A stretch of 8,992 bases of DNA, from the NCBI GenBank assembly GCA_021789565.1, contig JAJYJL010000238.1:1-8992 (forward strand). Reading direction: 5' to 3'. This DNA comes from Acidobacteriota bacterium. GTDB taxonomy: Bacteria > Acidobacteriota > Terriglobia > UBA7540. The notes below the pieces were generated by a model. That model searched no databases, was not told the DNA's origin, and was given only the letters and a program-made list of their open reading frames with translations. Position 1 is the stretch's first letter; every line of letters starts with the position of its first letter. Positions 1 to 6,714 of this stretch are shown here, piece after piece. A program made the translations under genes and the position numbers.

Positions 1-835
1 CCCAGATTTCAGGATTGTGGTGCGCCTGGTAAACATGCTGAGCGACCAGATAACCAATAACGCTGCCGACCACGACATCAGCAGGAAAATGTTCCTGGCC
101 GGTCACGCGCGAAGCGCTGATGGCGCCGGCCAGACCGTAGGCAAACAGCTTGGTGAGAGGACCCGGATATTCATGCGCCAGGATTCCCGCTGTCGACCAT
201 GCCGCCGCCGAGTGCTCTGATGGAAACGAATTCCCTCCCCGCCGGAACTGCCCTTCGGCGTTGCTGACATAAGGACGTTCCCTGCCGGCGGCGCTCTTGA
301 CGGCGGCCGTGGCCAGGTAACTGTCAATCGCTGCCTCACCGCTCAGCAAGCCCGTCTCGCGCATGTGCTCGTTGTGACTGAGTTTGCCCCACAGGTACAT
401 GCCGCCCGCCGTGCCGATCAGGGCGGCGGCGCCCATATTCGAAAACGTGCGGCTCTGGCTGGCCCGGCCGGGAGAGTTGGCGAGGCTGCGGCTGGCCGAA
501 GTGTCCGTAACCAGCAGAGCAGCCGCCAGGCCACCCAGTGGCACCAGCCAGTTGGCGTCGCGCAGACGCAGATGAAAGGGGCTGCTCCAGATGGACCTCT
601 GGTCGCCGGCGATGTGCCTGACCAGGGGAAGGCCGAGCCCGTTCTGGTATTCACCGGAGTTTGGAGAAAATTCGCTCTCGCTCTTCTTGCGATGTCCCCA
701 CCAATCCGTCCGCGGATACTGGCGGACAGACGGGGACACCTGGGAGGAAACTCCCATACCGCGGGGGTTTGTCTGTGCTGGAACTGTCGCTGATGTCATC
801 AAGACCACGCACATAGCAATGACTGTTTTCTGCAA
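1..835 (-). CDS. PAP2-family phosphatase, secreted or membrane-associated (3' end outside window)
   Basis: Hydrolyses phosphate monoesters or lipid (pyro)phosphates, by family. All three parts of the PAP2 / class A acid phosphatase signature are present in order and at normal spacing: K180-x6-R187-P188, P205-S-E-H208 and S242-R-x5-H249-x3-D253. The usual PSGH is PSEH here; the catalytic histidine is kept. The 278 visible residues begin with a signal peptide (K3, hydrophobic core about 5-18, likely cleavage after V-P-A20). Hydrophobic stretches lie near 97-111, 134-149 and 254-267. I chose TTG at 835 because AGGGAG lies 5 bases upstream and because it gives a complete signal peptide. The frame stays open to base 1, so the C-terminus is missing. 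It starts 16 bases after the SLBB export gene, so the two are probably co-transcribed. A role in recycling the undecaprenyl carrier during polysaccharide export is inference; a general acid phosphatase is the alternative. Confidence 0.9.
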   Translation of the reverse strand, partial: MQKTVIAMCVVLMTSATVPAQTNPRGMGVSSQVSPSVRQYPRTDWWGHRKKSESEFSPNSGEYQNGLGLPLVRHIAGDQRSIWSSPFHLRLRDANWLVPLGGLAAALLVTDTSASRSLANSPGRASQSRTFSNMGAAALIGTAGGMYLWGKLSHNEHMRETGLLSGEAAIDSYLATAAVKSAAGRERPYVSNAEGQFRRGGNSFPSEHSAAAWSTAGILAHEYPGPLTKLFAYGLAGAISASRVTGQEHFPADVVVGSVIGYLVAQHVYQAHHNPEIW

Positions 836-840
836 ATGAG

Positions 841-846
841 CTCCCT
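841..846 (-). promoter_or_regulatory. Ribosome binding site deciding the TTG start of the PAP2 gene
   Basis: AGGGAG on the minus strand sits 5 bases before the TTG at 835. The next in-frame ATG (codon 8) would cut into the signal peptide and has no comparable site in front of it. The site lies in the 16-base gap after the SLBB stop codon, as expected in an operon. Confidence 0.6.
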
Positions 847-851
847 GGTTT

Positions 852-3800
852 TCAGCGAGTGGCAACTGCGGCGGCGATGGCGGCCGAGGATGCCACCTGG
901 CTGATCTGAATTAGGTTCTTCCAAAGTGTTGAACCGCCGATTGGTTTTTCCGGGACCACGATAGTGTCGCCGGGCCCGACCCGGGTTGAAAGCACATCCC
1001 CACGCCACCACATGCTCCTGCCGCCGCTGATTACCGATCCATTTGACCGAACAATAAAGATGGCCTTCTTGTTGCCCAATCCTGTGACGCCGCCGGCCCG
1101 TGTCAAGTACCATCCGGCCGACCTGCCCGTTTCGTAGGTAATGGCATTCGAGTTATAGACCTGACCGGTGACAATAACGAAATCGGGACGCTTGGGCACA
1201 GAGAGGGTGTCGCCCGCGCGCATCCGAATGTCATCAATTGAGTTGGCGAACGAACGCAGGTTGTTATCCAGATGAACGACCAGCCGGCCCGTAATTGGGG
1301 CGTTGCGCAGGGCCTCCAGGATCTGTTTCTGTTGCTGCAGCGCCGCAGTTTGCAATGAGGCCCGGTCCGCCGCGGTTTCGTTGAGAGAGACTTTCACCTT
1401 CGTGGCGTTTTGCTGGATTTCCTGGATGAGTTCATTCCGGCTCTTTTCCTGCAGCGTTTTTACCTCAAGCCGTTCGAGCACCGCGGCCTGAGGATAAGCC
1501 GTCGGCAGGAACCCGCCGGCCCGTTCCAGCACGGAACTCAGGCGCTCCCCGGGAGAGATTCCGTAGGTTCCGGGATGCACGACTTCACCGCGTATTGTGA
1601 TTGACGCCCCGACATCATTCCAGCCGGGAACTTCCTTGATCGTCAGAACGTCTCCGTCCGCCAGCAAGGGGTCCTGATTGGGGATTTGCCGAAGCGCCGC
1701 CTCCAGCTTGATTTGTTGATGTTCAGCCGTTCCAGGGTTGGAGCCGCTGACACTGTAACTGGTCAGGTCGGCCGTTTGCCGGTCGGCGCTTCGCTTCAGT
1801 CCGCCGGCCAGCCCCACCAGGTCGCTGACGTGCAGGTTTGCCGTCAGAGGAAATCGCCCTGGCCGTTCGACCTGCCCTTCCACGTAAACACTGGGCGGAT
1901 CAGCTTTCAGAGGGTTCCGTTGCACCAGAATTCTGTCACGCGATTCGAGCAATACGTTTTGCAGCGGGTCTCCGTCCAACGCCGCTCGCAGGTTGATACT
2001 CATGATTTTCAGCTTGCCGTCGGGCAGGTTGCGCACCAGCTGGGCCGAATCGAGATACGCGTCTGGCGCCACGCCTCCCGCCTGGTAGATTGCATCCCGC
2101 ACACGTACTACGCCGGATGTCTGGTAAGTGCCCGGCATCCGCACGTCGCCACCTACCGTCACGGCCGGCGCATAGTGGAAATCAAACCGGCTGAAGATCC
2201 GCACTGTATCCAGCGGGTCGAGTTTCGGAGACGAGCCGGGCTGAGTCATCGCCGCGGCCAGGTCGAAACTTTCCACGCTGGGGGCATCGTCGGGAGGATT
2301 CAGGCGGATGATTTCCGCATAATGGGTTGCAGGCTCCGGCAGCAGATCGGAATAGGACGAAATCAGATCGCTCAGCCGCATTCCGGGGTGATAGGAATAG
2401 CGGCCGGGCCGCAGCACGTGTCCTTCAAGGTAGACGGAATCCTGGTTGTAGGGCGCGATGGGGAAAATACGGATGACATCGCCGTCGTGAACGGCGAAGG
2501 ACTGGAGTTGCTGGTTAATCTCCGCCGAGCCTTTCGGGTCCTGGATGTTCAAGCTCAACATCGTCCGCTTTTCATGCGCCACCACGCGCTGGACTTCAAT
2601 GTGCCGCAGGGCGGCCGTAGGAAGAATCCCGCCGGCCAGTTGAAGGACCTGCGCCAGCGTTGTTTCTCCATGCAGCTCATAAATGGCCGGCCGCCGCACT
2701 GTCCCTTCCACCTTGACTTCCGGACCGACCGGCGGAACCAGGATCGTGTCACCGTTCTCCAGCCGTACCAGATCTGAACGGACGCCGTGCAGCAGCAGGT
2801 CATAAAGATCGACGTTCTGGACCAATTCCTTGCCGCGGTAGTGCTTGACCGTCCTCAGGGAGCCATCCTGCGTGGGGCCACCAGCGGCAAACAGGGCGTT
2901 CAGCGGGGTCGAGAGCGAACTGATGTCGTACGCGCCGGGATACTTGACCTCACCCACTACGTAAACCCGAACAGTGCGAAGCCGCGCGAGAGATACATCG
3001 GCAGAAACGTCACGAAACTGTGTCCGTAGCGCCTGCTGCACCTTCTCCTGCACATGACCCATCGTTTCGCCGCTCACCATCAGAGGCCCGACTTCCGGAA
3101 GCGACAGGCGGCCCTCACGGTCAACCACGCGGTACATGCGTGAGGCCACACTTCCCCACAGGTTGATGGTCAAGCCGTCACCGGGGCCGACCACGTAACT
3201 CGGCCCAGCCGGAAGGTCCATGGGAAGTTCAGTGGTGTCCGCGGGAGCATTCTGAAAGACATCCAACCCAAAACGTTCGAGCGCGGGCGAATGAGATGAA
3301 ACCTGCTCGTAAAGGTCATAGAGTGAAGGGATGTCCGAATACGGATTGGCCCGGTGAACAACAGCCGGCCGGGGTGACACTTCCTGGTAACTTTGCCCAG
3401 TCTGACGATAGTACGGCAAGGTTTGCCAGGGCCGTGCCAGAGTTCCCTGTGGGGGTCCCGGCGATTGTGGCCCTTGTTCCTGAAGTTGCTCTTCCATTCG
3501 AGCGTGGCTGTTGTTGCTTTCCAGTTGCGTGGTCAAGGGCGATGGGTAATTAGCGGAAGCCATCAGGCCCTCGCCCTGTACAGGCCCGGAGGAACCGCCA
3601 TCCAGACCCAGGCCGGCCCCGCCGCCCAGGCTCGCTTCCTGCAGGTTCAAAAGCTGGCCACTGGGATTATTCGGCGCCGGCTGATTCAATGGCGCACCCG
3701 GCGCGGGTCCCCACTCAGGGGCAGAGGGCGCCTGCCGGTTCTCCGGATACCTTCTCACCGGCGGATTAGCCCCCGGTTGCGGGACGTAAGCGGGGTACAC

Positions 3801-4382
3801 CTGGGCAGGCAACTGATAGTAAGCAGGCGGGGACTGGCGCGAGGGCTCTTCCTGGAGCCGCTTCTGTTCCGCCAGAAATTGAATCTGTTGCTGCTGCCCC
3901 ACTTGCGATTTGGGATTGACTTCTGGCGTCAGGTATCCGTAGCGCTGCAGGATGCTTGTTGCCACAGATCGAAATTTCCGGTCGCGTTCAAGGCGGCCAA
4001 AGATTCCATCCTGGCTCATTTGTCGTTCGTCCACCATCTGCCCATGGTCGGTGGCGTCGCGCGCCACCCAGTTCTGCAGTTCCACCAGCAGCCCCGGCTG
4101 GTCAGTCAATACGGCTTCGATGTCCCGCGCGGAGGCGGCCACATAGTTCAGGTTTTGCAGGGCGAGGCTGGATAAAGGCGCCTGCCCGTAACCCTGTTCC
4201 GCTTGCCCAAGCTGCAACAGTTGCTGTTGGGTTTGCGGCCGGGCCGCTGGTCGGGCTTGCCCCTGTTCCTGCGGCATCAGCAACGAGCTCAATGCCAGCA
4301 ACGCCAGCAGCAGAGCCGCTGCCCTCACAAAGAATGCGTGCCCGCCCGGAAACCATCGCCTGGAGCTATAAACTAAATTCAT
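852..4382 (-). CDS. Giant polysaccharide export protein, poly_export plus about seven SLBB domains (Wza-like)
   Basis: Likely forms the periplasmic and outer-membrane channel through which exopolysaccharide or capsule leaves the cell. Of 1176 residues, 17-36 form a hydrophobic export segment; I see no lipobox cysteine, unlike Wza. A compact region at 69-155 precedes a Gln/Pro-rich linker at about 155-345. The poly_export domain spans about 393-468 (YVVGPGD at 396-402). SLBB repeats begin near 471, 555, 649, 740, 831, 927 and 1068; most show a GxVxxPG-type strand turn, then an AGG motif, and several close with a GD(T/V)(I/L) strand. Repeat 6 carries a predicted coiled-coil insertion at about 970-1027. 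The C-terminus (1153-1176) is a W-containing, Ala-rich helix that may match the Wza membrane helix. Wza is under 400 residues, so this is about three times longer. The start is fixed by AGGAGG six bases upstream and an ATGA overlap with the receiver-like gene. Family assignment is firm; the transported polymer is unknown. Confidence 0.93.
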   Translation of the reverse strand: MNLVYSSRRWFPGGHAFFVRAAALLLALLALSSLLMPQEQGQARPAARPQTQQQLLQLGQAEQGYGQAPLSSLALQNLNYVAASARDIEAVLTDQPGLLVELQNWVARDATDHGQMVDERQMSQDGIFGRLERDRKFRSVATSILQRYGYLTPEVNPKSQVGQQQQIQFLAEQKRLQEEPSRQSPPAYYQLPAQVYPAYVPQPGANPPVRRYPENRQAPSAPEWGPAPGAPLNQPAPNNPSGQLLNLQEASLGGGAGLGLDGGSSGPVQGEGLMASANYPSPLTTQLESNNSHARMEEQLQEQGPQSPGPPQGTLARPWQTLPYYRQTGQSYQEVSPRPAVVHRANPYSDIPSLYDLYEQVSSHSPALERFGLDVFQNAPADTTELPMDLPAGPSYVVGPGDGLTINLWGSVASRMYRVVDREGRLSLPEVGPLMVSGETMGHVQEKVQQALRTQFRDVSADVSLARLRTVRVYVVGEVKYPGAYDISSLSTPLNALFAAGGPTQDGSLRTVKHYRGKELVQNVDLYDLLLHGVRSDLVRLENGDTILVPPVGPEVKVEGTVRRPAIYELHGETTLAQVLQLAGGILPTAALRHIEVQRVVAHEKRTMLSLNIQDPKGSAEINQQLQSFAVHDGDVIRIFPIAPYNQDSVYLEGHVLRPGRYSYHPGMRLSDLISSYSDLLPEPATHYAEIIRLNPPDDAPSVESFDLAAAMTQPGSSPKLDPLDTVRIFSRFDFHYAPAVTVGGDVRMPGTYQTSGVVRVRDAIYQAGGVAPDAYLDSAQLVRNLPDGKLKIMSINLRAALDGDPLQNVLLESRDRILVQRNPLKADPPSVYVEGQVERPGRFPLTANLHVSDLVGLAGGLKRSADRQTADLTSYSVSGSNPGTAEHQQIKLEAALRQIPNQDPLLADGDVLTIKEVPGWNDVGASITIRGEVVHPGTYGISPGERLSSVLERAGGFLPTAYPQAAVLERLEVKTLQEKSRNELIQEIQQNATKVKVSLNETAADRASLQTAALQQQKQILEALRNAPITGRLVVHLDNNLRSFANSIDDIRMRAGDTLSVPKRPDFVIVTGQVYNSNAITYETGRSAGWYLTRAGGVTGLGNKKAIFIVRSNGSVISGGRSMWWRGDVLSTRVGPGDTIVVPEKPIGGSTLWKNLIQISQVASSAAIAAAVATR

Positions 4383-4759
4383 TGATAGCCTCCTGCCCGC
4401 CGTCCTGGACCTCGGAGCACGCCGAGAATGCCTTCTTCAGAAGCTTCCACATTAAAAGAATGAATGTCGATCGAGGCCCAGTAGAAAACGCTGCTGTTAT
4501 GCTCCGGCGCCAGAGCCAGGATCTTCATATCCGGAAACTTTGACAGCAGCACGTCACAGACCGGCGGCCGGGATTGCGGGCTGTCAAGCGCCACAATCAG
4601 AAAGTCCGGCCGCTGCTCCTCCACAATGGGAAGGAGGTCTGCCTCATTCTTAACTTCTCCAACCACCTCAATGTCCGGCTGGTCAGTGATCGTGGCCAGG
4701 ATGAGCTCTCGAATCAGTCTGGGCCGGTTGGCAACTAGGACCCGTACGTTTCTTCTCAT
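4379..4759 (-). CDS. Stand-alone degenerate receiver-like (pseudo-REC) protein
   Basis: The 126 residues follow the alternating strand/helix plan of a NarL-type receiver: strands at about 5-10 (VRVLVA), 30-35 (IEVVGE), 52-58, 78-84 (MKILALA) and 98-105, with a helix at 108-116. The catalytic features are gone. The acidic pair after strand 1 is A10-N11; the position five residues after RPD, normally the phospho-acceptor Asp, is A57, with a shifted D59 nearby; the Thr/Ser after strand 4 is Ala or Pro; no conserved Lys is seen near strand 5. There is no DNA-binding domain. ATG 4759 is preferred because GGGAGA lies 5 bases upstream. The frame extends to a TTG at 4879, but that stretch contains the inverted repeats and looks non-coding. 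The stop overlaps the SLBB start by ATGA. A phosphorylation-independent binding or regulatory protein for the export operon is inference. Confidence 0.75.
   Translation of the reverse strand: MRRNVRVLVANRPRLIRELILATITDQPDIEVVGEVKNEADLLPIVEEQRPDFLIVALDSPQSRPPVCDVLLSKFPDMKILALAPEHNSSVFYWASIDIHSFNVEASEEGILGVLRGPGRRAGGYQ
4389..4394 (-). promoter_or_regulatory. Consensus ribosome binding site of the SLBB export gene
   Basis: A perfect AGGAGG on the minus strand lies 6 bases before the ATG at 4382, inside the last codons of the upstream receiver-like gene. Together with the ATGA stop/start overlap it suggests translational coupling and firmly sets the export protein's start. Confidence 0.75.
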
Positions 4760-4764
4760 GCGGC

Positions 4765-4770
4765 TCTCCC
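4765..4770 (-). promoter_or_regulatory. Ribosome binding site selecting the 126-residue start of the receiver-like gene
   Basis: GGGAGA on the minus strand is 5 bases before the ATG at 4759. Neither the in-frame ATG eight codons upstream nor the TTG at 4879 has a site of similar quality, so the shorter product is favoured. Confidence 0.5.
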
Positions 4771-4781
4771 ATAACCATTTC

Positions 4782-4811
4782 ATTATCGGAAGGCCACCCC
4801 AAAAAGAGTAA
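4782..4811 (-). promoter_or_regulatory. Weak sigma70-like promoter candidate before the receiver-like/SLBB/PAP2 unit
   Basis: On the minus strand TTACTC (4811-4806) and GATAAT (4787-4782) are separated by 18 bases, and transcription would start about 15-20 bases before the ATG at 4759. Only the -10 box is good. In this position it would leave the inverted repeats at 4849-4909 upstream of the transcript, as operator DNA rather than leader RNA. Confidence 0.2.
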
Positions 4812-4848
4812 GGTTCAAAGGAGAGGCTCCCAGGCAGCGTCAGCACCG

Positions 4849-4909
4849 TTAGACCTGCATTGGTACTCAATGCCTTCAAAGTACCAATTCCGGTCTAAGG
4901 TAAGACCGG
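4849..4909 (-). repeat. Overlapping inverted repeats: possible attenuator or operator array
   Basis: Two inverted repeats share one arm. The longer pairs 4849-4867 with 4880-4898: a 7-bp block TTAGACC/GGTCTAA, a 3-base mismatch (tgc/tcc), then a perfect 9-bp block ATTGGTACT/AGTACCAAT around a 12-base loop. The shorter pairs CCGGTCT (4890-4896) with AGACCGG (4903-4909) around a 6-base loop. Bases 4892-4896 belong to both, so in minus-strand RNA the two hairpins exclude each other. The segment lies between the LuxR-type gene and the receiver-like gene. No U-run follows directly, so a simple intrinsic terminator is unlikely. It could be an RNA switch, a protein-binding site or both. Confidence 0.6.
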
Positions 4910-4948
4910 GGGAAATAGCCTGAATACATGGAGAAACTTTTTTGGGAT

Positions 4949-5608
4949 TTATAGAAAAATCTGATTGACCCTGACCATCTCCACCACGGAAAGACGGTCA
5001 TCAGCCCCAACTTTCTGTAACATGCGATGAACGTGGTTCTTCACGGTCTGCTCAGAAAGATGGAGTTGCGAAGCAATTTCTTTGTTGGTAAGGCCCTGGG
5101 CAAGCAAAGGCACCAGTTGCTGCTGGCGGCGAGACAATCCCAACTGGGATTTCACTCGCACATTGGGCAAGCCAGTCCGGGAACTTGCAATGTAGCGGAA
5201 AAGCGAAAGGCAAAGACGCGGAGGGCATACGGCCTCATCACGTGTAATAGCGCGGATTGCTGATACTACATCCAGGGCCGAGGCATCCTTCAAAACGAAC
5301 CCTGCTGCTCCGGCTGTAACGGCCTTCAGAAACTCCGCCTCGTCTTCATCCATGCCGATCATCAAAACTTTCAGTCCCGGCACAGCATCGACAGCATCAT
5401 GAATCAACTGGAAGCCGAAGATTGCCGTTACTGAAGAATCGGCTACCAGGACTTCGCATCCCGAGCCGGTGATCATACTCAGCGTCTCGGACGTATACGA
5501 GGCTGCATGGACGACTTCAAACTCGACCCTTTTGCGCAGGATCCTCGTGAGAGCTTCTAGAAGAAGTCGGTTCTGAGCAAGCAGAAATATATCGATGGCA
5601 GAACTCAC
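4949..5608 (-). CDS. LuxR/NarL-family response regulator with atypical receiver
   Basis: A DNA-binding transcription regulator of 219 residues. The receiver spans about 4-125 and a LuxR-type helix-turn-helix spans 157-215 (LSRRQQQLVPLLAQGLTNKE at 158-177, then a TVKNHV recognition helix at 188-193). The likely phospho-acceptor D57 and strand-5 lysine K107 are kept, but the acidic metal-binding pair is replaced by A11-Q12 and the switch Thr/Ser by G85. Normal phospho-signalling is therefore doubtful. The start is GTG at 5608, with AAAGGG four bases and AAGGGG ten bases upstream; this is the only reasonable start I see. No histidine kinase is visible nearby. It is in the same orientation as, and 189 bases ahead of, the receiver-like gene, making it the obvious candidate regulator of the export operon. 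That link is inference. Confidence 0.9.
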   Translation of the reverse strand: MSSAIDIFLLAQNRLLLEALTRILRKRVEFEVVHAASYTSETLSMITGSGCEVLVADSSVTAIFGFQLIHDAVDAVPGLKVLMIGMDEDEAEFLKAVTAGAAGFVLKDASALDVVSAIRAITRDEAVCPPRLCLSLFRYIASSRTGLPNVRVKSQLGLSRRQQQLVPLLAQGLTNKEIASQLHLSEQTVKNHVHRMLQKVGADDRLSVVEMVRVNQIFL

Positions 5609-5719
5609 GGCACCCTTTCCCCTTCGCGTCCGCTCTAGCTTATTGGTCGACTCAGCAGCGATTGAGAAGGTCGCCCTGATCTTAAACCCTTTGCGTGGGC
5701 CTGCAGGAACTGCCGGTTA

Positions 5720-5750
5720 GACCCAGATAAAATGGCGAACGATCTGGGTC
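5720..5750. repeat. Perfect 9-bp inverted repeat upstream of the LuxR-type regulator
   Basis: GACCCAGAT (5720-5728) and ATCTGGGTC (5742-5750) are exact inverted copies around a 13-base centre, about 112-142 bases before the GTG start of the regulator. The left arm overlaps a TTAGACC heptamer (5717-5723) that also occurs twice in the repeats at 4849-4898. The position suits an operator or a leader hairpin; it is not followed by a T-run in either direction. Confidence 0.5.
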
Positions 5751-6345
5751 CGCACCCCCCACCTCCAAGCTCATAAGGCTTGCCAATCTTGCTTTTTAAG
5801 CGCAAGAGTCTAACTCAAACGACGGGTATGCTGTCAGGCAAATTATCACAATAGTAAATACCACATATTGAGCCAGACATGATCTGCAACCAAGTATTAA
5901 GTATTCAGCCTGCCAATTCCGGGGATGATCGTTCCCGGCCCTATAATCCTGTTTTGTGACGTTGGGTTCGAATCAAGGGGGCCGGCGCTTATCCTGACGC
6001 CATGGCTTTGGGCCCCATTTTGCCGCGAAAATTCACACCATCATTCGTATGGACGGAGCTGTTAAGTTGCCAGCCCCAAAGTCATCAAATCGGGAGAAAC
6101 GGGGTAGAACTTGAGTACCTGACCGCTACTCCGAACAAGGAAAGTGACCAGTTGGTAACATTTTGTGTTCCGCAGCCCCCCTCAGCGCCAGCATTGACAG
6201 CCAGCCACTGCGTACACATGTTGGTCCGCTCGAAAGAAGAGATTCCTGCATCCCTGCCAGACACTATAGCGATCCTTCCCGCCTGCATGGAAAAGTTTCT
6301 CCTCTGGGTTCTGATGGTTTATGGCATGGCAATTCGCGCTCCAAA

Positions 6346-6401
6346 CTGGAGCACCAATAACCGATGTAGTTTTATCAGATAAGTCAAAGGGGTGCCTCCA
6401 G
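6346..6401. repeat. Long-loop inverted repeat with one bulged base
   Basis: CTGGAGCACC (6346-6355) is the inverted copy of GGTGCCTCCAG (6391-6401) apart from one extra base, around a 35-base centre. No T-run follows on either strand. It could be the stem of a structured RNA, the ends of a very small element or chance. Confidence 0.35.
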
Positions 6402-6435
6402 CCGCAATGCAAAGAATGACACCATTTCGCCAAGC

Positions 6436-6451
6436 TGACGAAATTTCGTCA
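6436..6451. promoter_or_regulatory. Perfect 16-bp palindrome, operator-like
   Basis: TGACGAAATTTCGTCA reads the same on both strands with no spacer. A further GACGAAA half-site lies at about 6467-6473. The length and AT centre resemble a binding site for a dimeric regulator. It stands about 300 bases beyond the TonB receptor's stop codon and far from any supported start, so its target gene is unclear. Confidence 0.4.
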
Positions 6452-6714
6452 CCACGCCCGGCGACCGACGAAAAAAATGTGATCTTTATGACTTTTGAGG
6501 GGTTAGCGCAAAGTCATTCGAAGATGCGGGGCCCTTCCAAACCTGAACTGCCCCGCCGTCGAGTGGGAGCCCGTGCTTGTAAAGAAGGATCCGCTTGAAG
6601 GCCCTGCGGTCCTTGCCTGGGGTTTCCATTGAGATCTGCAGCACCGGCAGTCGAGGACTGCGGCCCAAAAAGGAAAAACGCCTTTCCCGGCCCCGCCGGT
6701 AACGCAAGACACGG

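Noticed and set aside
1686..2777. 363-codon open frame on the plus strand opposite the SLBB gene
   Set aside because: It is an antisense shadow of a GC-rich gene whose own frame shows clear SLBB repeats. Its translation is Arg/Gln/His-rich with no domain pattern.
3393..4175. 260-codon plus-strand open frame opposite the linker part of the SLBB gene
   Set aside because: Same reason: it lies antisense to a low-complexity coding stretch, has an implausible composition and no ribosome binding site that I can see.
4760..4879. N-terminal extension of the receiver-like protein to a TTG at 4879
   Set aside because: The extension covers part of the inverted repeats and lies outside the receiver fold, and the ATG at 4759 has a much better ribosome binding site.
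5942..5947. Perfect TATAAT on the plus strand
   Set aside because: No -35 element stands 16-18 bases upstream and no credible plus-strand gene follows.
5968..5985. GGGTTCGAATC, resembling a tRNA T-loop
   Set aside because: The flanking bases do not form the T-stem, and no anticodon or acceptor stem can be built around it.
6085..6288. 67-codon minus-strand open frame with GAGGAG ten bases before its ATG
   Set aside because: The spacing is long and the product shows no motif or membrane segment. It remains possible but is not supported.
6002..6382. 126-codon plus-strand open frame in the intergenic region
   Set aside because: No ribosome binding site, no codon bias, no recognisable motif, and opposite to the direction of all supported genes.
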